Below are positions 42,908-55,929 of a stretch of 64,000 nt of DNA, in pieces. Position numbers and translations under genes: made by a program. The stretch spans positions 25,625,662 through 25,689,661 of the forward strand of contig NC_045143.1 of assembly GCF_008831285.2 (NCBI RefSeq), read 5' to 3'. Position 1 is the first letter of the stretch. Each line of letters starts with the position of its first letter. The notes beneath the pieces are model-generated. The model was not told the origin of the DNA, did no database searches, and saw only the letters and a program-made list of their open reading frames with translations. Origin of the DNA: Nymphaea colorata. Taxonomy: Eukaryota; Streptophyta; Magnoliopsida; Nymphaeales; Nymphaeaceae.

Positions 42908-45238
42908 ATGGAGGAGCTTCAGGCACACGACCTTGTTGAAGGTACTTTACTTATTCGTTCTCATATTGCTAAAGTGTTGTTTGATGCAAGGGCGACTCAT
43001 TCATTTATATCTAGTCGATTTGCTACTTCACTAGAAGTGTCGGCTAGGATGATGCCGTATGTTTTAAAAGTTGTTAGCCCTATGCATGCTCAAGAGTCTT
43101 GTCGTGAGTATCTACCTGATGTGGACGTAGAGATTCATCAACATCACTTACCTGCACAGTTGGTGATCATAAGTCTCAGGGAATTCGATGTGATTTTGGG
43201 CATGGATTGACTTTATGTGCATTATGCCAATATAGATTGCAGGAAGAAGCAGATACAGTTGTTGACTAATGAGATGCAACCTGTGGAATTTCATGCTCGT
43301 AAAACTAGTCGAACTGATAAGATAATTGTGTCTGCATTAAAGGCTAAACGTTTGATAGAAAATGGAAGCGTTGCTTTTTTGGTCAATGTTTGACCAATGA
43401 GACTGAACCGATGAGGTTGTAGGATGTTGCCAATGTGAGTGAGTACTCCGATGTGTTTCTTAAGGAACTGTCAAGTTTGCCCCCAACACGAGAAGTGGAA
43501 TTCAAGATAGAGTTGTCACCAGGGACAACTCCTATTTCTAAGGCACCATACCGAATGGAACCAGCAGAGTTAGAAGAATTGAAGAAGCAATTGCAAGAGC
43601 TCTTAGACAAGGGCTTCATCCGACCTAGTGTGTCACCTTGGGGAGCACCTGTGTTGTTTGTTAAGAAGAAGGATGGAACAATGCGTTTGTGTATCGATTA
43701 CCGCATGTTGAATCAAGTTACCATCATTACCGCATGTTGAATCAAGTTACCATCAAGAATAAGTATCCGCTTCCAAGAATTGAATACTTGTTTGATCAAC
43801 TCAAGAATGCAAAGGTAATCTCCAAGATCGATATGAGGATAGGTTATCATCAACTCTTGATACGGGAGGAAGATGTTGTTAAGACTACTTTTCGAATTAG
43901 ATATGGGCATTTTGAATTCAGAGTCATGCCTTTTAGGTTGACCAATGCCACCGCAGCGTTTATGGACCTCATGAATCGGGTTTTTCAAGACTACTTGGAT
44001 CGATGTGTTATTGTTTTTGTTGATGATATTTTGGTGTACTCAGAGAGTGAGGCAGAGTATAGAGATCACTTGAGAAGTGTGTTGGGTCTTTTGCGCAAGC
44101 ATAAGCTTTATGCCAATACTCAAAATGTGAATTTTGGCTAAAGAAGGTAAACTTTATGGGTCATGTAATCTCAAAGGATTGAGTATCCGTCGATCCGGCT
44201 AAGGTGTCGGTTGTACAGAATTGGAGGATGCCTTGCATTGTAACTAATGTTAGAAGCTTTTTGGGATTGGCAGGGTACTATCGCAGGTTCATACAAGACT
44301 TTTCGAAAATAGCTACACCCATGACTAAGCTATTAAGAAAATGAGTGAAGTTCGTTTGGAATGAAGAGTGTGAGAAGAGTTTTCAAACTCTGAAGGACAA
44401 GCTTACTATTTCCCCTATTCTGACGCTGCCATCAGGTCATTCTGGTTTTGTAGTGTACACAGATGCATTGGAAATCGGTTTTGGGTGTGTATTGATGCAA
44501 CATGGTTGTGTAGTGACTTATGCATCAAGGCAGTTGAAGACACATGAGCAACACTATTCCACTCATGATTTGGAGTTGGGAGAAGTTGTGTTCGCATTGA
44601 AGATGTGGAGACATTATCTCTATGGGACAACATTTGAGGTGTTTACAGATCACAAGTCATTGAAGTATATATTTTCCCAAAAAGATCTAAATCTGAGGTA
44701 AAGAAGATGGATTGAATACTTAAAGGACTATGATTTCACGATATCATATCATCCAAGCAAGGCAAATGTGGTGGCTGATGCTTTGAGCAGAGCAACGTTA
44801 TGATGTATGTTGACTCGTTCATGGACATTGTTGCAATATGTGATAGCATGGCAGCCTTACCTTTGTGGTGAGGACAAAGTAACAATGATGGCTTTGATAC
44901 GACATCATTTGTTGGATGAGCATAAATTGAAGCAAAAGGAATATTCTGATTTTGCTAAGAACATGGAAGAATGTAAGAAGGTAGATTCTCTTTGGCATCA
45001 AGATGAAGAGGGTTCGTTGCGGTTCCGACAAAGATTGTGGGTCCCTAGAGATGAAGGGGTGAAACGACAGTTGCTTGATAAAGCTCACAAATCTAAGTTT
45101 TCTATACACCCTGACAGCACAAAGATGTTCCAGGATATGAAAAGAAATTTTTGGTGGCCTAGAAAGAAGCGTGAAATTGCAGAATATGTAGCAAAGTGCT
45201 TAGTTTGTCAGCGGGTCAAAGCAGAACATCAACGGCCA
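42908..45238 (+). pseudogene. pol: E2 pol remnant: PR, RT, RNase H, partial integrase
   Basis: Protease has DARATHSF where the family has a D-S/T-G triad (about 42980). RT spans about 43435-44140 and keeps FVDDILVYS. RNase H starts near 44345 (VVYTDALE). Integrase keeps the N-terminal zinc-binding part (FSIHPDSTKMFQDM to CLVCQRVKAEH) and stops at about 45238, where the DDE core should begin. In-frame stops (43208, 44340 region) and a 29-bp tandem duplication in RT disrupt it. Confidence 0.9.
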
Positions 45239-46309
45239 TGAAGAGTGAATCAACCTCATGAGCTAGCTGGTCATTTTGTGATTGTATTTCCATAATGTTA
45301 ACTAAGAATGAATAAGAGATGAGAGGCCAGTGGGATGTGGCCATGAATTTGAGAGACGTCCCGCTTTTCCCACTGGTCTCGCCTGTTCGGAGCGCAGGCG
45401 GTGCAAGGCCCCAGGGTACTGTTGTTTGTTGTGCTTGGAGCGTTGGACTCCCGCCTTCCCAACCTAGGTGTCCTAGGGAAGGTTGAGTATCTCTCCTTGG
45501 AATTCATACATCCATGGATGAGTGCTCTACCGCTGCAATAGATGAATGGATCCATACTGTTCTGGGCCACCATGGGGATTGTCTCTCGGCTGTAGGCCAC
45601 CCGCGGTGTGCACGTGCTTGTGTTTGCATGCACAGGAACTGTCAATTCACTAAAGTTAATGAAAATAAAAAATATATGAATGTGATGCATGTGTTTGATG
45701 TGCATGTAAATGATATGAATGAAATGATATGTTTAAGCATGCCTTGCATGTGATTAAAATTGTGTTACTGTGGGCCTTGAGTAGTCTTTACATGTCGTGG
45801 TCTATGTTAGGGGTTTTCTTGGCAAATGATGTGGTTAAGCCCTGACACGACATGATGATAGATCATGTTTATGATTGGTCTCATAGTTGAGCCCATACCT
45901 AAAGGATTTGGGGAATTTACTGGCTTGCTGCCATACTGCGAAGGCTAAGCCTTCGGTTGTTTTCTTTTTCAGGTTTTGACGGACCAGGGTTAGCAGGTTG
46001 ATCGGATGGCTTTATTCACGTCCTAATGGGGAGGTTTTAGGTTTTGTTTTCTTTTGTAGTGCCAGCACATCTTGGTTTGATTGTATTGATGTCTTGTTTT
46101 TGTTAGACATCAATTCTATGGTTTGGAGCATTTTTGTCATACACATAGATGTGATTTTGTATGAATCAAAATTGTTATATAAATAAAAGTTCGCCCCATT
46201 CTTTTGAATTGCTTGGCTCATTTGTTTTTGAATTGTTGTGTCGTCATACCTCAATGCTTTATGTCTAGAAAAAAAATTTGTTAGAGGGTCAAAAGGTTGG
46301 GGTGTAACA
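45238..46309 (+). mobile_element. truncated 3' LTR of E2
   Basis: The sequence AGTGAATCAACCTCATGAGC joins integrase directly to LTR sequence that corresponds to about 40441 in the 5' LTR. It then continues to the LTR end. About 2 kb of the 3' LTR and the rest of integrase were lost in one deletion. Confidence 0.9.
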
Positions 46310-46314
46310 GGACG

Positions 46315-48060
46315 AGTGTCATGTCTCGTTCAATCGCTCATCAAAACTCGACTCAAGCTCTAAGAACTCGAGTTCAAATGTGTGTTCAATTGTTAAATGG
46401 GTCAAGTTTGAGTTGTAAGAACTCAACTCGTTTGAACTCTACTAAGCTTAAGTATATAATGAATGCTGGAATATAATGAGAGAATAAGTCAAATAGATTA
46501 ACAAGTCAAGCTCGAGCTTGACGTTGCGAGTGCTCGACTCAAGTCATGTGTAGCTTTTAACATATGCCCATGGAAATCGAACTAATGTCAGGTCAACATG
46601 AGGATTTTATCTTTACTCCAACTATTTGGCAGTTAGTGGAGAGAAAAAACCACCTTTGTGACTTTACCAAACAATTGTGGCCCAATCTACTATCCCAAAT
46701 CCATTATCTATTGTAATATAAAAGAAACCAAGATTTTTTCCCCTCTCCTCTGATTTGCACGATCTTGCTAGGGATAAGATGATGGGGCCATGGAAGATCC
46801 ATGCAAGATCCTCTGGCAGTCCATTGCAGCTGCATGCTGATCATCCACATTCAAATTGATCTATATGAGTATGAAACCTAATTTAGTACCATTAAGTTTT
46901 CAAGCTTTTTGATATTCTTCAATATAATGTATACGAGGGTCGTATACATTTTAGGCGAGCGAAAAGATTAATCATACTGTCTAGGTGAGAGTCGAAGCCC
47001 TTCTTTCTCTTGCCTTTATGGTTTGTTTGTCAGTAAGGATACTTTGTGGGTGTTATATGAATCTATATAAGAAACTGTGGTAGATTCATCGGACATTAGA
47101 ATTATTGTTTTATGAACACACTCCAAGCTTTGAGGACACTCATAAAGTATCTATGCTGCCAAACTATTTCATAGGATTCATAGTTGCACTTGGAAATATC
47201 TTTAAGTACTTCAACTTGCATGTATGACCTATCTCCCTTATTATATTGAAACATAGCCTCCTACAAGTGAACAAGAAAGATGCTGCATAGCGGCCCTCAA
47301 GTTCAAGTAGTTTTGCTGGAACTCTAGGGCGAAGCCAAAATTTTTTCATGAGGCCGGCTGAATTAAAGTTTTTAATTTTTGACTAGGGCATAAATAATTT
47401 TTCAAAATTTTTATATAGAACAAGTGATTTTTTTAATTTACATGTAAAATTAAAAAAAATTGAGGTGGGTCCAGGGCAGGGCCCATCCGGGGCCCTACCT
47501 TGGCTCCGCCCCGAAATGACAAAGCACTTGCCTTGAACAGTTTGTAATATTTTGAATGGAAAGAGGACTATGTGACATTTGTACAAAGTAAACAACATTT
47601 TATTCACTTCGTATGAACATTTTTTTTTCAAGATTTTATGAGGGCATGATTTTATCTTTACTCGTAAATTCGTTTCCATATATTGACTTGATTAAATTTT
47701 GTCAAACTCCATTAAGGCTAGAGCTCGATTCGGCAGTTACATATTGAGATCGAACTCAACTTGATTATTTGAACGAGCCAACTTATGAACTTGAACTCGA
47801 CTCATTAAACAAATAAGTCGGCTGGAACTCATTAAACAAATGACTCGGCTCAAACTGGTTCACTAACCGAGTTAACTAGTTCACTAACCGATCAGAATCG
47901 AAGATTTTCTAACCATAAAAAAGACATTGGCTACGAAGCCTATCGAGTCGACTAACGACGCTGCACCATGCTAATCCAAACTTTGGTGGCCTGAAAAGCA
48001 ATGTAAAGAGGGATATTTTTTATAATTTTTGAAATAAGTTTCCTTGGAAAATAAAATTGC
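46315..48060. other. intergenic DNA with transposon remnants
   Basis: CGACTCGAGCTC-type degenerate phrases lie at 46320-46560 and 47700-47960. No coding exon recognised. A small inverted-repeat element is listed separately at 47327. Confidence 0.5.
47327..47511. mobile_element. 185-bp short inverted-repeat element (GGGCG termini)
   Basis: The left end GGGCGAAGCCAAA is matched inverted by the right end (GGGCGGAGCCAAG read inward). The interior is AT-rich, and no target-site duplication is evident. A similar edge, GGGGTGGAGCCAAGG, lies in both duplication arms (about 24529 and about 36472). Confidence 0.5.
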
Positions 48061-49108
48061 CCGTTAGGAATTTCTCTTCCAGCCCGCGACCATCAGCCTT
48101 TCGGCGACACCCGAGCCTTCTCGTTTGGCCAAATAGGTAAGCTTCCACTCCCAGTCTCTCTCCTCTCCCTTTCCCTCTCGCCGCCATCTTTCTCGACTCA
48201 CCGACCTTCTTCCTTTCTTCTCTTCTCCATTTCTCATTTCCGCGCTCTCCTTTTCGTTCCTTTCCCGAAGCCGTGCAACGGGCGCCACCAGCTCCAGTGA
48301 CGAGGTCTCCGACCTTCTCAGCCGGGTGAAAAGGTGATGACCTCCTTTTACTCTCTCTGTCTCTCCATCCATGCCTCGCTCTCTCAATACCTCTTTCAAT
48401 CGGTTTAGGGTTTCAATTGGCACAATGTTTAATTTTGATCGGTTTTGGGCGTCCCTCTATGAACTCTTTTTCTTGGTCCATATCAGTGCGTAAGAAACGA
48501 ATTTTAATCATGATTTTATTTTCAAAAAACATCATTTATAAGTATCCATGTGATCATATCGGATTAAACTATTGTTTTTAGTTTAAGACGATCAAGGCAC
48601 CCGCTCACCTATGAATAAAAAATAATAATTATATCAGTAGGGAATATGTTTCTACAAACGTAAACATGAGTGTCATTTTTAATGAAGTGGCTATCAAATT
48701 ATTGTTGCATTTCATACGACAAATATTTTGACGAAACATGCCCTTTTGGGTTTACAGACATTTCCTGAATATCTCTAGCCTATGCGGCTCGTGGATGGAG
48801 AGCCATTCCTGAAGGCTGAGTAAATTACGTTGTTGTTCTTGGATTTACTGGCAAGGCAGCCAAGGTCGTCGCATCCCCGTACTTTCGCTTTCTTCTTCAT
48901 CCTCTTCGAATTGGGAAATCCCTCTGTGGAAACCGTCTCTGCTTCATCCTCTCCTGTTGACGTGCAGCAGCAGCAGCAGCAGAAGGAGGAGGAGGTGGAG
49001 GAGGACGAAGAGGAGGGGAAGAGATTGCTTGAAATAGGCGCGTAAGGCTTACGGTGCTTTCCTTGATGACGCCTCAAGTGGGGGCAGGAGGGTGGGAGGC
49101 AGCGACAG
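48061..49108 (+). promoter_or_regulatory. presumed upstream and leader region of the CDKC pseudogene
   Basis: It contains a CT-rich leader-like block (48100-48420) and a second CAG/GAGGAG-rich stretch ending just before the CDKC start codon. Compositional open frames on the minus strand (Ser/Cys-rich) are shadows. No defined promoter element can be supported. Confidence 0.35.
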
Positions 49109-51297
49109 ATGGCGGCGGCCGCACCCGGGCAGCTGAACCTCGATCAGTCTCCCTCGTGGTGATCGCGGAGCGTCAATTGCTCCGAGAAGCTCGATCAGAT
49201 CGGTGAGGGCACCTATGGGTAATTCGGAGCGCCACTTTCTCTCCTCTTTTTCAATGATAATTTCTTGCTTTCCTTTCCTATGTTTGGCAGCGATTTGAGC
49301 AATTAGTGACACTGGGTGGTCTCTTTTTTGGTGTTCAACTATGTGGGTTTGGTTTTCATGAAATGTCTTGGCCGATTGCCTAAAGTTGGGTTGGGGTTAC
49401 TTGCGTCTCCTTCGAGGTCTTCAAGAGGCTTTTCACGGCTTTCTTTCTCTGGGTTGATCAACTGTTTATGTTTCTATGTTTCCCTTTTGGACTGGCTATT
49501 AGGGTTTTAGTAGATATTACACGAAGAATTTTTTGTTAATGTGTAAAGAGATTTCTTTTTGGTGCTATGCGTTGGTGATCTGCTTCTTGAGTTCACACCG
49601 TATGAATTGTAACTGAGAGTATGACCATGGGATAGCCAGGGTTAGGATATTCCATGTGGTTGAATATACGTTCATAGTAACAAAATGGCTGCATTTTCAG
49701 TAGCACATAGACGCAGACATCACATAGTTTTTCACAGCCAATAAGAACTCACTGTTAGATGCACGGGATATAGGCATATCAAATTAACATAGAAAGATTT
49801 AATGGATAGATATATGGAAAATGGGCATCCATTTTTATTTACAAGCGGTTACCGTTACTCAATAAAATAGGGTCCTGACCCTTGACGTACTATCATGAAG
49901 ACATCGTAAAAGCTGTGGATTTACACAATGAAAGTTCCATTTGCCCGCTAGAAGGGCATTATTGAACATGTAGTTTTTACTAGCTAGAAGGGGCTCTCAG
50001 TAACACTAAAGTTCTTCATTATTAGGAGGAATTGCAGACAAGCTTGCGTGTGCTTCAGACATAGATATGTAGTATCCCTCCCAACATTCTACCAAAAAGT
50101 GCTATAACTTTTTAGGCCTACATCTGCTCCTTCAATATCTGGCGACTTGAACTGCTTAAACTTTGAGCTTCTTTCTACCTGAAGGTCTAATAAATTCAAG
50201 GAAACTACTTTCATGTTGGGACCAATGGATATGTTCCTTCAGACTTCCAGTTTGAGCCGACAGTATTGAGTCATACTGGTCATAAAATTTGTGTTTATAT
50301 TTCTTTATCGTATTTTTGAGCTTGTCAGGAACACAAAATAAACCCATATTCACTTGTTGTTATTGAGGCATAGGGCTATTTTTGGTTCTTAATTGTGCTT
50401 GTGTTTCCACTGTACAGTGTAAGTGTAAGTCTGTGAAATTGTTAACTGAGATTTTTTGATATTATTTTTCTTTCTTCAATCTTCAATAACCTCCTATTTA
50501 TGTGCTATCTTTTGGCTAGTTTCTTCTTAAGTTGCCAAAATGCAGATGGAGGCACTTAGATAAACTGGAGAAGCACACCCATATGCATACACATATGCAC
50601 TAATATACAGAAATAAATGAAAACAAGTAGAACTAATGATATTGTTCTGTGTTCTGGAATTGTCTCTAGCAATTGTTAATTCTTCTAATTCTCAAACTGA
50701 TTCTTCTCATTGTTCTTGGAAGTGCAGATAAGTGTACATGGCCAGGGAGATGAAAACAAGCGAGGTTGTTGCTTTGAAAAAGATACACATGGACAATGAG
50801 AGAGAAGTAGTATGCCCATTAGCTACTTTACTATCTAATAGGACATGTTAACATGGTGGATGCATTTTATTTAGTTTTGACTTTTTTTGTTACAATTGCA
50901 GTTTCCTATAACCGCTATACATGAAATCAAAATTTTAAAGAAACTGCATCACGAGAACATCATTCAGTTAAAAGAGATTGTGACATCTCCAGGTTCTATT
51001 TCTTCAATAAGGTATTCTTCAATTGTGATGACTTTAGTTGGTCATTGATCTTATATTCCCCATATCTAATTACCAGGACCTAAAAAAGATGAACACAGAT
51101 GGCCAGGTATTTCTTAGTGCATTTAAAATTCCATTATCGTATTTTTTCCTTTATCTGTTACGTTTTGAAACATTAATTATTGTGCAGATGGCAATAAATA
51201 CAAGGGAAGCATTTATATGGTATTTGAATACATGGACCATGATTTGACTGGGTTATCAGATAGACCTGGAATGTGGTTTACAGTTCCCCAGATAAAG
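49109..51297 (+). pseudogene. CDKC-type cyclin-dependent kinase pseudogene, 5' five exons
   Basis: Exons 49109-49218, 50728-50806, 50902-50992, 51077-51106 and 51188-51297 encode the N-terminal lobe of a CDKC kinase, the plant CDK9 relative that phosphorylates the Pol II C-terminal domain. Visible blocks are MAAAAPGQLNLDQSPSW, IGEGTYG (glycine loop), VALKKIHMDNERE (catalytic Lys), PITAIHE in place of the cyclin-binding PITAIRE motif, GPKKDEHRWPDGNKYKG, and MVFEYMDHDLTGLSDRPG. Codon 18 is TGA (49160-49162) and a second stop TAA (50729-50731) falls where the family has Gln after the glycine loop. The last donor is GC instead of GT. E3 sequence starts about 50 bases downstream. Confidence 0.92.
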
Positions 51298-51344
51298 GCA
51301 AACTTCTCTTTAGCTTAAGAAATTCATTTTAACACACTTAATTG

Positions 51345-51508
51345 TAGATGGCCTAGCTCGATTCTTACCCCTACGTTAGTACTCCATCTGTACAAACAAA
51401 AACGCTTATTCTCAAACAAGGTCCATGAACGATCTTTCAAGTCAGATCACAGAAGCGCATCAGCACAAAGTTCAAAACATTGATCACATTACGTACTTAT
51501 ACTTGTAA
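51345..51508 (-). mobile_element. gag-leader fragment fused to the truncated 3' LTR of E3
   Basis: This matches the untranslated leader and first codons of gag (compare 41587-41745) in the same orientation as E3. It follows the 3' LTR with about 350 bases missing (LTR end, primer-binding site and start of the leader). Confidence 0.85.
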
Positions 51509-51511
51509 GAC

Positions 51512-54352
51512 GTGCCGGCACTACAAAAGAAAACAAAACCCAAAACCTTCCCAGTAGGATGTTAGTAAAGCCATCTGATCAACCTGCTGCCCCTGGTCCA
51601 CCAAAACCTGAAAAAGAAAACAACTGAAGGCTTAGCCTTCGCAGTATGGCAGCAAGCCAGTAAATCCCCAAACCATTTAGGTATGGGCTCGACTATGAGA
51701 ACAATCATAAAAACGATCTATCATCATGTCGTGTCAGGGCTTAGTCATATCACTTGCCTAGAAGGCCTCTAACATAGACCACGACATGTAGAGGCCACTC
51801 AATGGCCTCAGTAACACAATTTCAATCACATGCAAGGCATGCTTAAACATATCATTTCATTCTTATCATTCACATGGACATCAAACACATGCATCACATT
51901 CATATACTTTTCATTTTCATTAACCTCAGTGAATTAACAGTTCCTGTGGGTGCAAAAACAGGCACGTGCACACCGCGGGCGGTCTACAGCCGGGAGACAA
52001 CCCTCGTGGTGGCCCAGAACAGTATGGATCCATTTCACCAGCTGCAGCGGTAGAGCACTCATCCATGGATGTGTGAATTCCAAGGAGAGATACTCAGCCT
52101 TCCCTAGGACACCCAGGTTGGGAAGGCGGGAGCCTAATGCTCCAAGCACAATACACAACAGTACCCTGTGGCCTTGCACCGCCTGCGCTCCGAACAAGCG
52201 AGACCAGTGGCAAAAGCGGGACGTCTCTAAAACACATGGCCACATCTCACTGGTCTATCATCTCTTATTCATTCTTAGTTAACATTATGGAAACACAATC
52301 ACAAAATGACCAGCTAGCTCATGAGGTTAGTTCACTCCTCGAGAGCACCCATACCTCCAAATGCCTCCACACAAGGGCTACATAAATAATTTACTTTCTT
52401 AGCTAACCGTCATAGCAATACGAGTAAAACTACCCTCCAATTCATTCATTTGCATCATTGCCCACGGCAATGTGCATGCAACAAAACACAACATTCACAT
52501 CAATTATCACATCTTTGAAAACCTTAGCCAAACCATAGAGAGTAGTCTCGATCTGTGATTGGCTCGTAGCTGTCCTATGCAGTTATCATTCTAAGATGTT
52601 TTCTAATGCACAATTGAGGTCGAGGAGACGCTCAACTCGATACCCCACCTCATCTGTCCTAAACAATTATCAATTCCAGCATGCATATGTAAATCCGTCA
52701 CATTTCCAAAACAAACTACTAATAGGCTTTCAAAACAATTCATATCATATATCAAATCATGTGCATGCATACATACATTCATTCACAAAACAATCAATCA
52801 ATTCACATCACAATCCTAGGATCCCACGATCCTAGGAACACACATTCACACATTTGCCCCAGGCATGGATTTGCCTCGAATGCCTCCATACCTGTGGCGC
52901 ACTCACAAAACTCTTCAAAATGCCTCGAGCTTCGAATCTGGTAGCTCAAGGTCGACGGGATGTGCTCAGTGTACCTGCAGACATAAACAAAAGTTAAGAT
53001 TTTTAATAATTAGCTTATCGATCCAAACAAATATAAAACAAAATCATTGAGGCACATATCATCGCCTCAAGAAGGTGTCGATGGGTATTGTCGACCTACA
53101 AGCCCTCTAATAGGCCACTTCCCAACTTCTTGCCGCTGCCACCAAACGTCAAAACCCAATGCTTCGATCAATCCATCCTTAACACATTCTTAAATCCTTT
53201 CTATAGTTAAAGCGTCTTCCCCACAAATACACACAATTTACATGTTCTTCTCCAACTAACACCGCAATACGCCCGTTGACAAAAGCTTGTGCCACATGCT
53301 CATCAAAACGATTCTAAATCTTCTTACACACATCAAATCTCTACCATGCTTCCCTATTGCTTCGAAAATTAACCCATCATACCTAAATGACCATTATAGA
53401 CATGAATCAACTCTTCTCCAACATAATCTTGTACTTTCCCCAAAAAGCAAAGTCGCTAACATGCATCCCAAATCATCAATTCTACCTTCTAGCATGCTCA
53501 AACAATAATTATACGTTTTTCAAAAGAAAATATACAATAAAATAGGCTCAATTACGCCTTGCTCACCCCAAATCAAGAGTATAGACTGCTGCAATCCTTC
53601 CGGCAGCCACGTCACGAGTTCAAGTGATCTTCAAACAGCCAAAACCTCTCACTGCCGCCTCTATCAATGCATCCCAGCCACTGGTATGAGGGGAAATCTG
53701 CGCCCCCAAGCTGCAAGTCGACTTAAAAGGCCATAAAAGAGTCAAAAATCGACCAAAGGTAGTTCCAAACAGGAATCTGTCATTAGGAGAGGCCCACAGT
53801 AGTGGTATGGGCACCTGAAAAGAATGAAAGAAAGGGGCACTGACAGAGAGGGGAGACAAAGAGAGGGAGGGTTCAGACAGAAATGGGGAAGAAGGCCAGT
53901 GAGGGTGAGAGTGCGTGAGAGAAGAGAGAGAGCAGGTGGGAGAGTGAGGGTGCTGACAGAGAGAGGCAGACAGAAGAGAGAGACGTGAGTGTGCAGAGAG
54001 GGGAGAGAAACGACAACAACAACAAAAAATGGAGGGGGGGGGGGGGGGGGGTTTAAGGGCTGCGCAAGAGGGAGGAGGAGAGGAAGGAAGAAGATGAGAG
54101 AAGACACAAAGAGGCAAGGGGACGACAGGGCTCACCCCAAGCACCACCACCGTCGTCACCGCCGCCGACACTGTCGCCTTCTTCTTCTTCTTCTGTGAGT
54201 TGCGGTCGTGGCTAAGGGAGAGACGAAGAGGGGAAAGGAGGGAGAAGGAAAAACGAGGGAGGAGAGGGCGGTGTCGGGCTCCTGTCGCACGTGGAGTTCG
54301 GGTCCGAGTTTGGACCCTGACCCGACCCATCCTGCAAATGTCGAGCGTTACA
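51512..54352 (-). mobile_element. 3' LTR of E3 (3' end missing)
   Basis: Starts at 54352 with TGTAACGCTCGACATTTGC, directly after the C-terminal pol sequence, and runs 2.84 kb. About 240 bases of the LTR 3' end are absent. It contains an 18-base G run at 54034-54051. Confidence 0.88.
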
Positions 54353-54497
54353 TCCTTGAAATTTAGATCATACCTTAATGCAAGAACAAGTGTGGATATT
54401 TCTTCCGCATGTCCTCCTCAGGTTCCCATGTGCTCTCCTTCAATCCATGGTACTGTCATTCCACCTTCACTAAAGGAATTCTCTTCATGCGAAGTAC

Positions 54498-55907
54498 TTA
54501 CTCTTTTTGATCCACAATTCTAATAGGCTTTTCTTCAATTGTCAAATCATTTTGCACTTGAATACCTTGAAAGTCAATCACATATGTAGGATCTGGTACA
54601 TATTTTCGAAGCATGGAAACATGGAAAACATCATGAACATTACTCAAATTAAGAGGTAGTGCCAATCTATGCCACCTCTCCAATCTTCTCTAAGATTTCA
54701 AAAGGTCCTACGAACCTTGGGCTCAACTTTCCCTACGTACCAAAACAAAAACGCCTTTAGTAGGTGAAATCTTCAAGAACACATGATCACCAACCTCAAA
54801 AGCCAACTCTCTACGTCGAATGTTGGCATAGCTTTTCTGTCTACTCTGAGCAGTTAACAACTTTCTCCTTATCAATTGCACTTGGTCGGTGTAGTGTTGT
54901 AATATTAAAGGGGTCTCAATCTTACCATCACCCAAATCGATCAAACAAGCTGGCGATCTACATGGCCTTCCATACAAAACCTCAAAAGGTGTCATCCCAG
55001 TATTAGAGTGGTAACTGTTATTATATGCAAATTCTACCAATTTCACATGTTTATCCCATTTTCCTTTTCACTCTAAGACACATGCACACAATATATCCTC
55101 TAAGGTTTGAATAGTCCTCTCAGATTGCTTATCAGTTTGAGGGTGGAACGGTGTGCTCAGCTTAAGCTTGGTACCCAATGCCTTTTGCAATTGCCCCCAA
55201 AATCTAGAGGTAAGACGTGGATCTCGATCCGTGATGATAGACTTTGGCACTCCATGCAATCTTATTATCTCACCAATATATAACTTTGCGAGACTTTCCA
55301 AGGACTGACTGATTCAGATTGGTAGAAAATGGGCTGACTTCGTAAGTCGATCGACAATCACCCATATGACATCATGTTGTCTTCTGGTGTGAGGCAACCC
55401 GACCACAAAATCCATCGTAATGTCTTTTCATTTCTACACTGGGATATCTATTCTTTGCAACAAGCCTCCTGGCCGCTGATGCTCTACTTTGACCCGCTGG
55501 CAAACTAAGCACTTTGCTTCATATTCTGTAATTTCACGCTTCATTCTAGGCCACCAAAAATTTCTCTTCATATCCTGAAACATCTTTGTACTGTCAGGGT
55601 GTATAGAAAACTTAGATTTATGAGCTTCATTAAGCAACTGACGCTTCACCCCTTCATCTCTAGGGACCCATAATCTTTGTCGAAACCGCAATGAACCATC
55701 TTTATCTTGATACCAAGAAAAATCCGTCTTCTTGCTTTCTTCCATGTTCTTAGCAAATTCGGGATCTTCCTTTTGCTTCATTATAAGCTCTTCCATCAAA
55801 GGATGCCGTATCAAGGCCGTCATCGTTGCATTGTTCTTGTCATAGAGGTAAGGTTGTAAGCTATCACATCTTGCAACAATATCCAAGAACGAGTCAACAT
55901 ACTGCAC
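54498..55907 (-). pseudogene. pol: E3 integrase (degenerate)
   Basis: Read on the minus strand: the zinc-binding domain (FSIHPDSTKMFQDM to CLVCQRVKVEH, about 55620-55480), part of the DDE core ([27 protein letters not shown] with the expected catalytic Asp and Glu region, about 55240-55120), FAYNNSYHSN (about 55030), and a C-terminal block LALPLNLSNVHDVFHVSML (about 54660-54600). Several frame breaks separate these blocks (near 55430, 55320-55300, 55060 and 54720-54690). No complete chromodomain is evident. Confidence 0.88.
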
Positions 55908-55929
55908 ATTGTTGCCTTAGCATGTCTGC

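Noticed and set aside
53620-54330. 236-codon minus-strand frame in the E3 3' LTR
   Set aside because: Low-complexity Ser/Pro/Leu product from the LTR CT-rich tract, containing the homopolymer G/C run.
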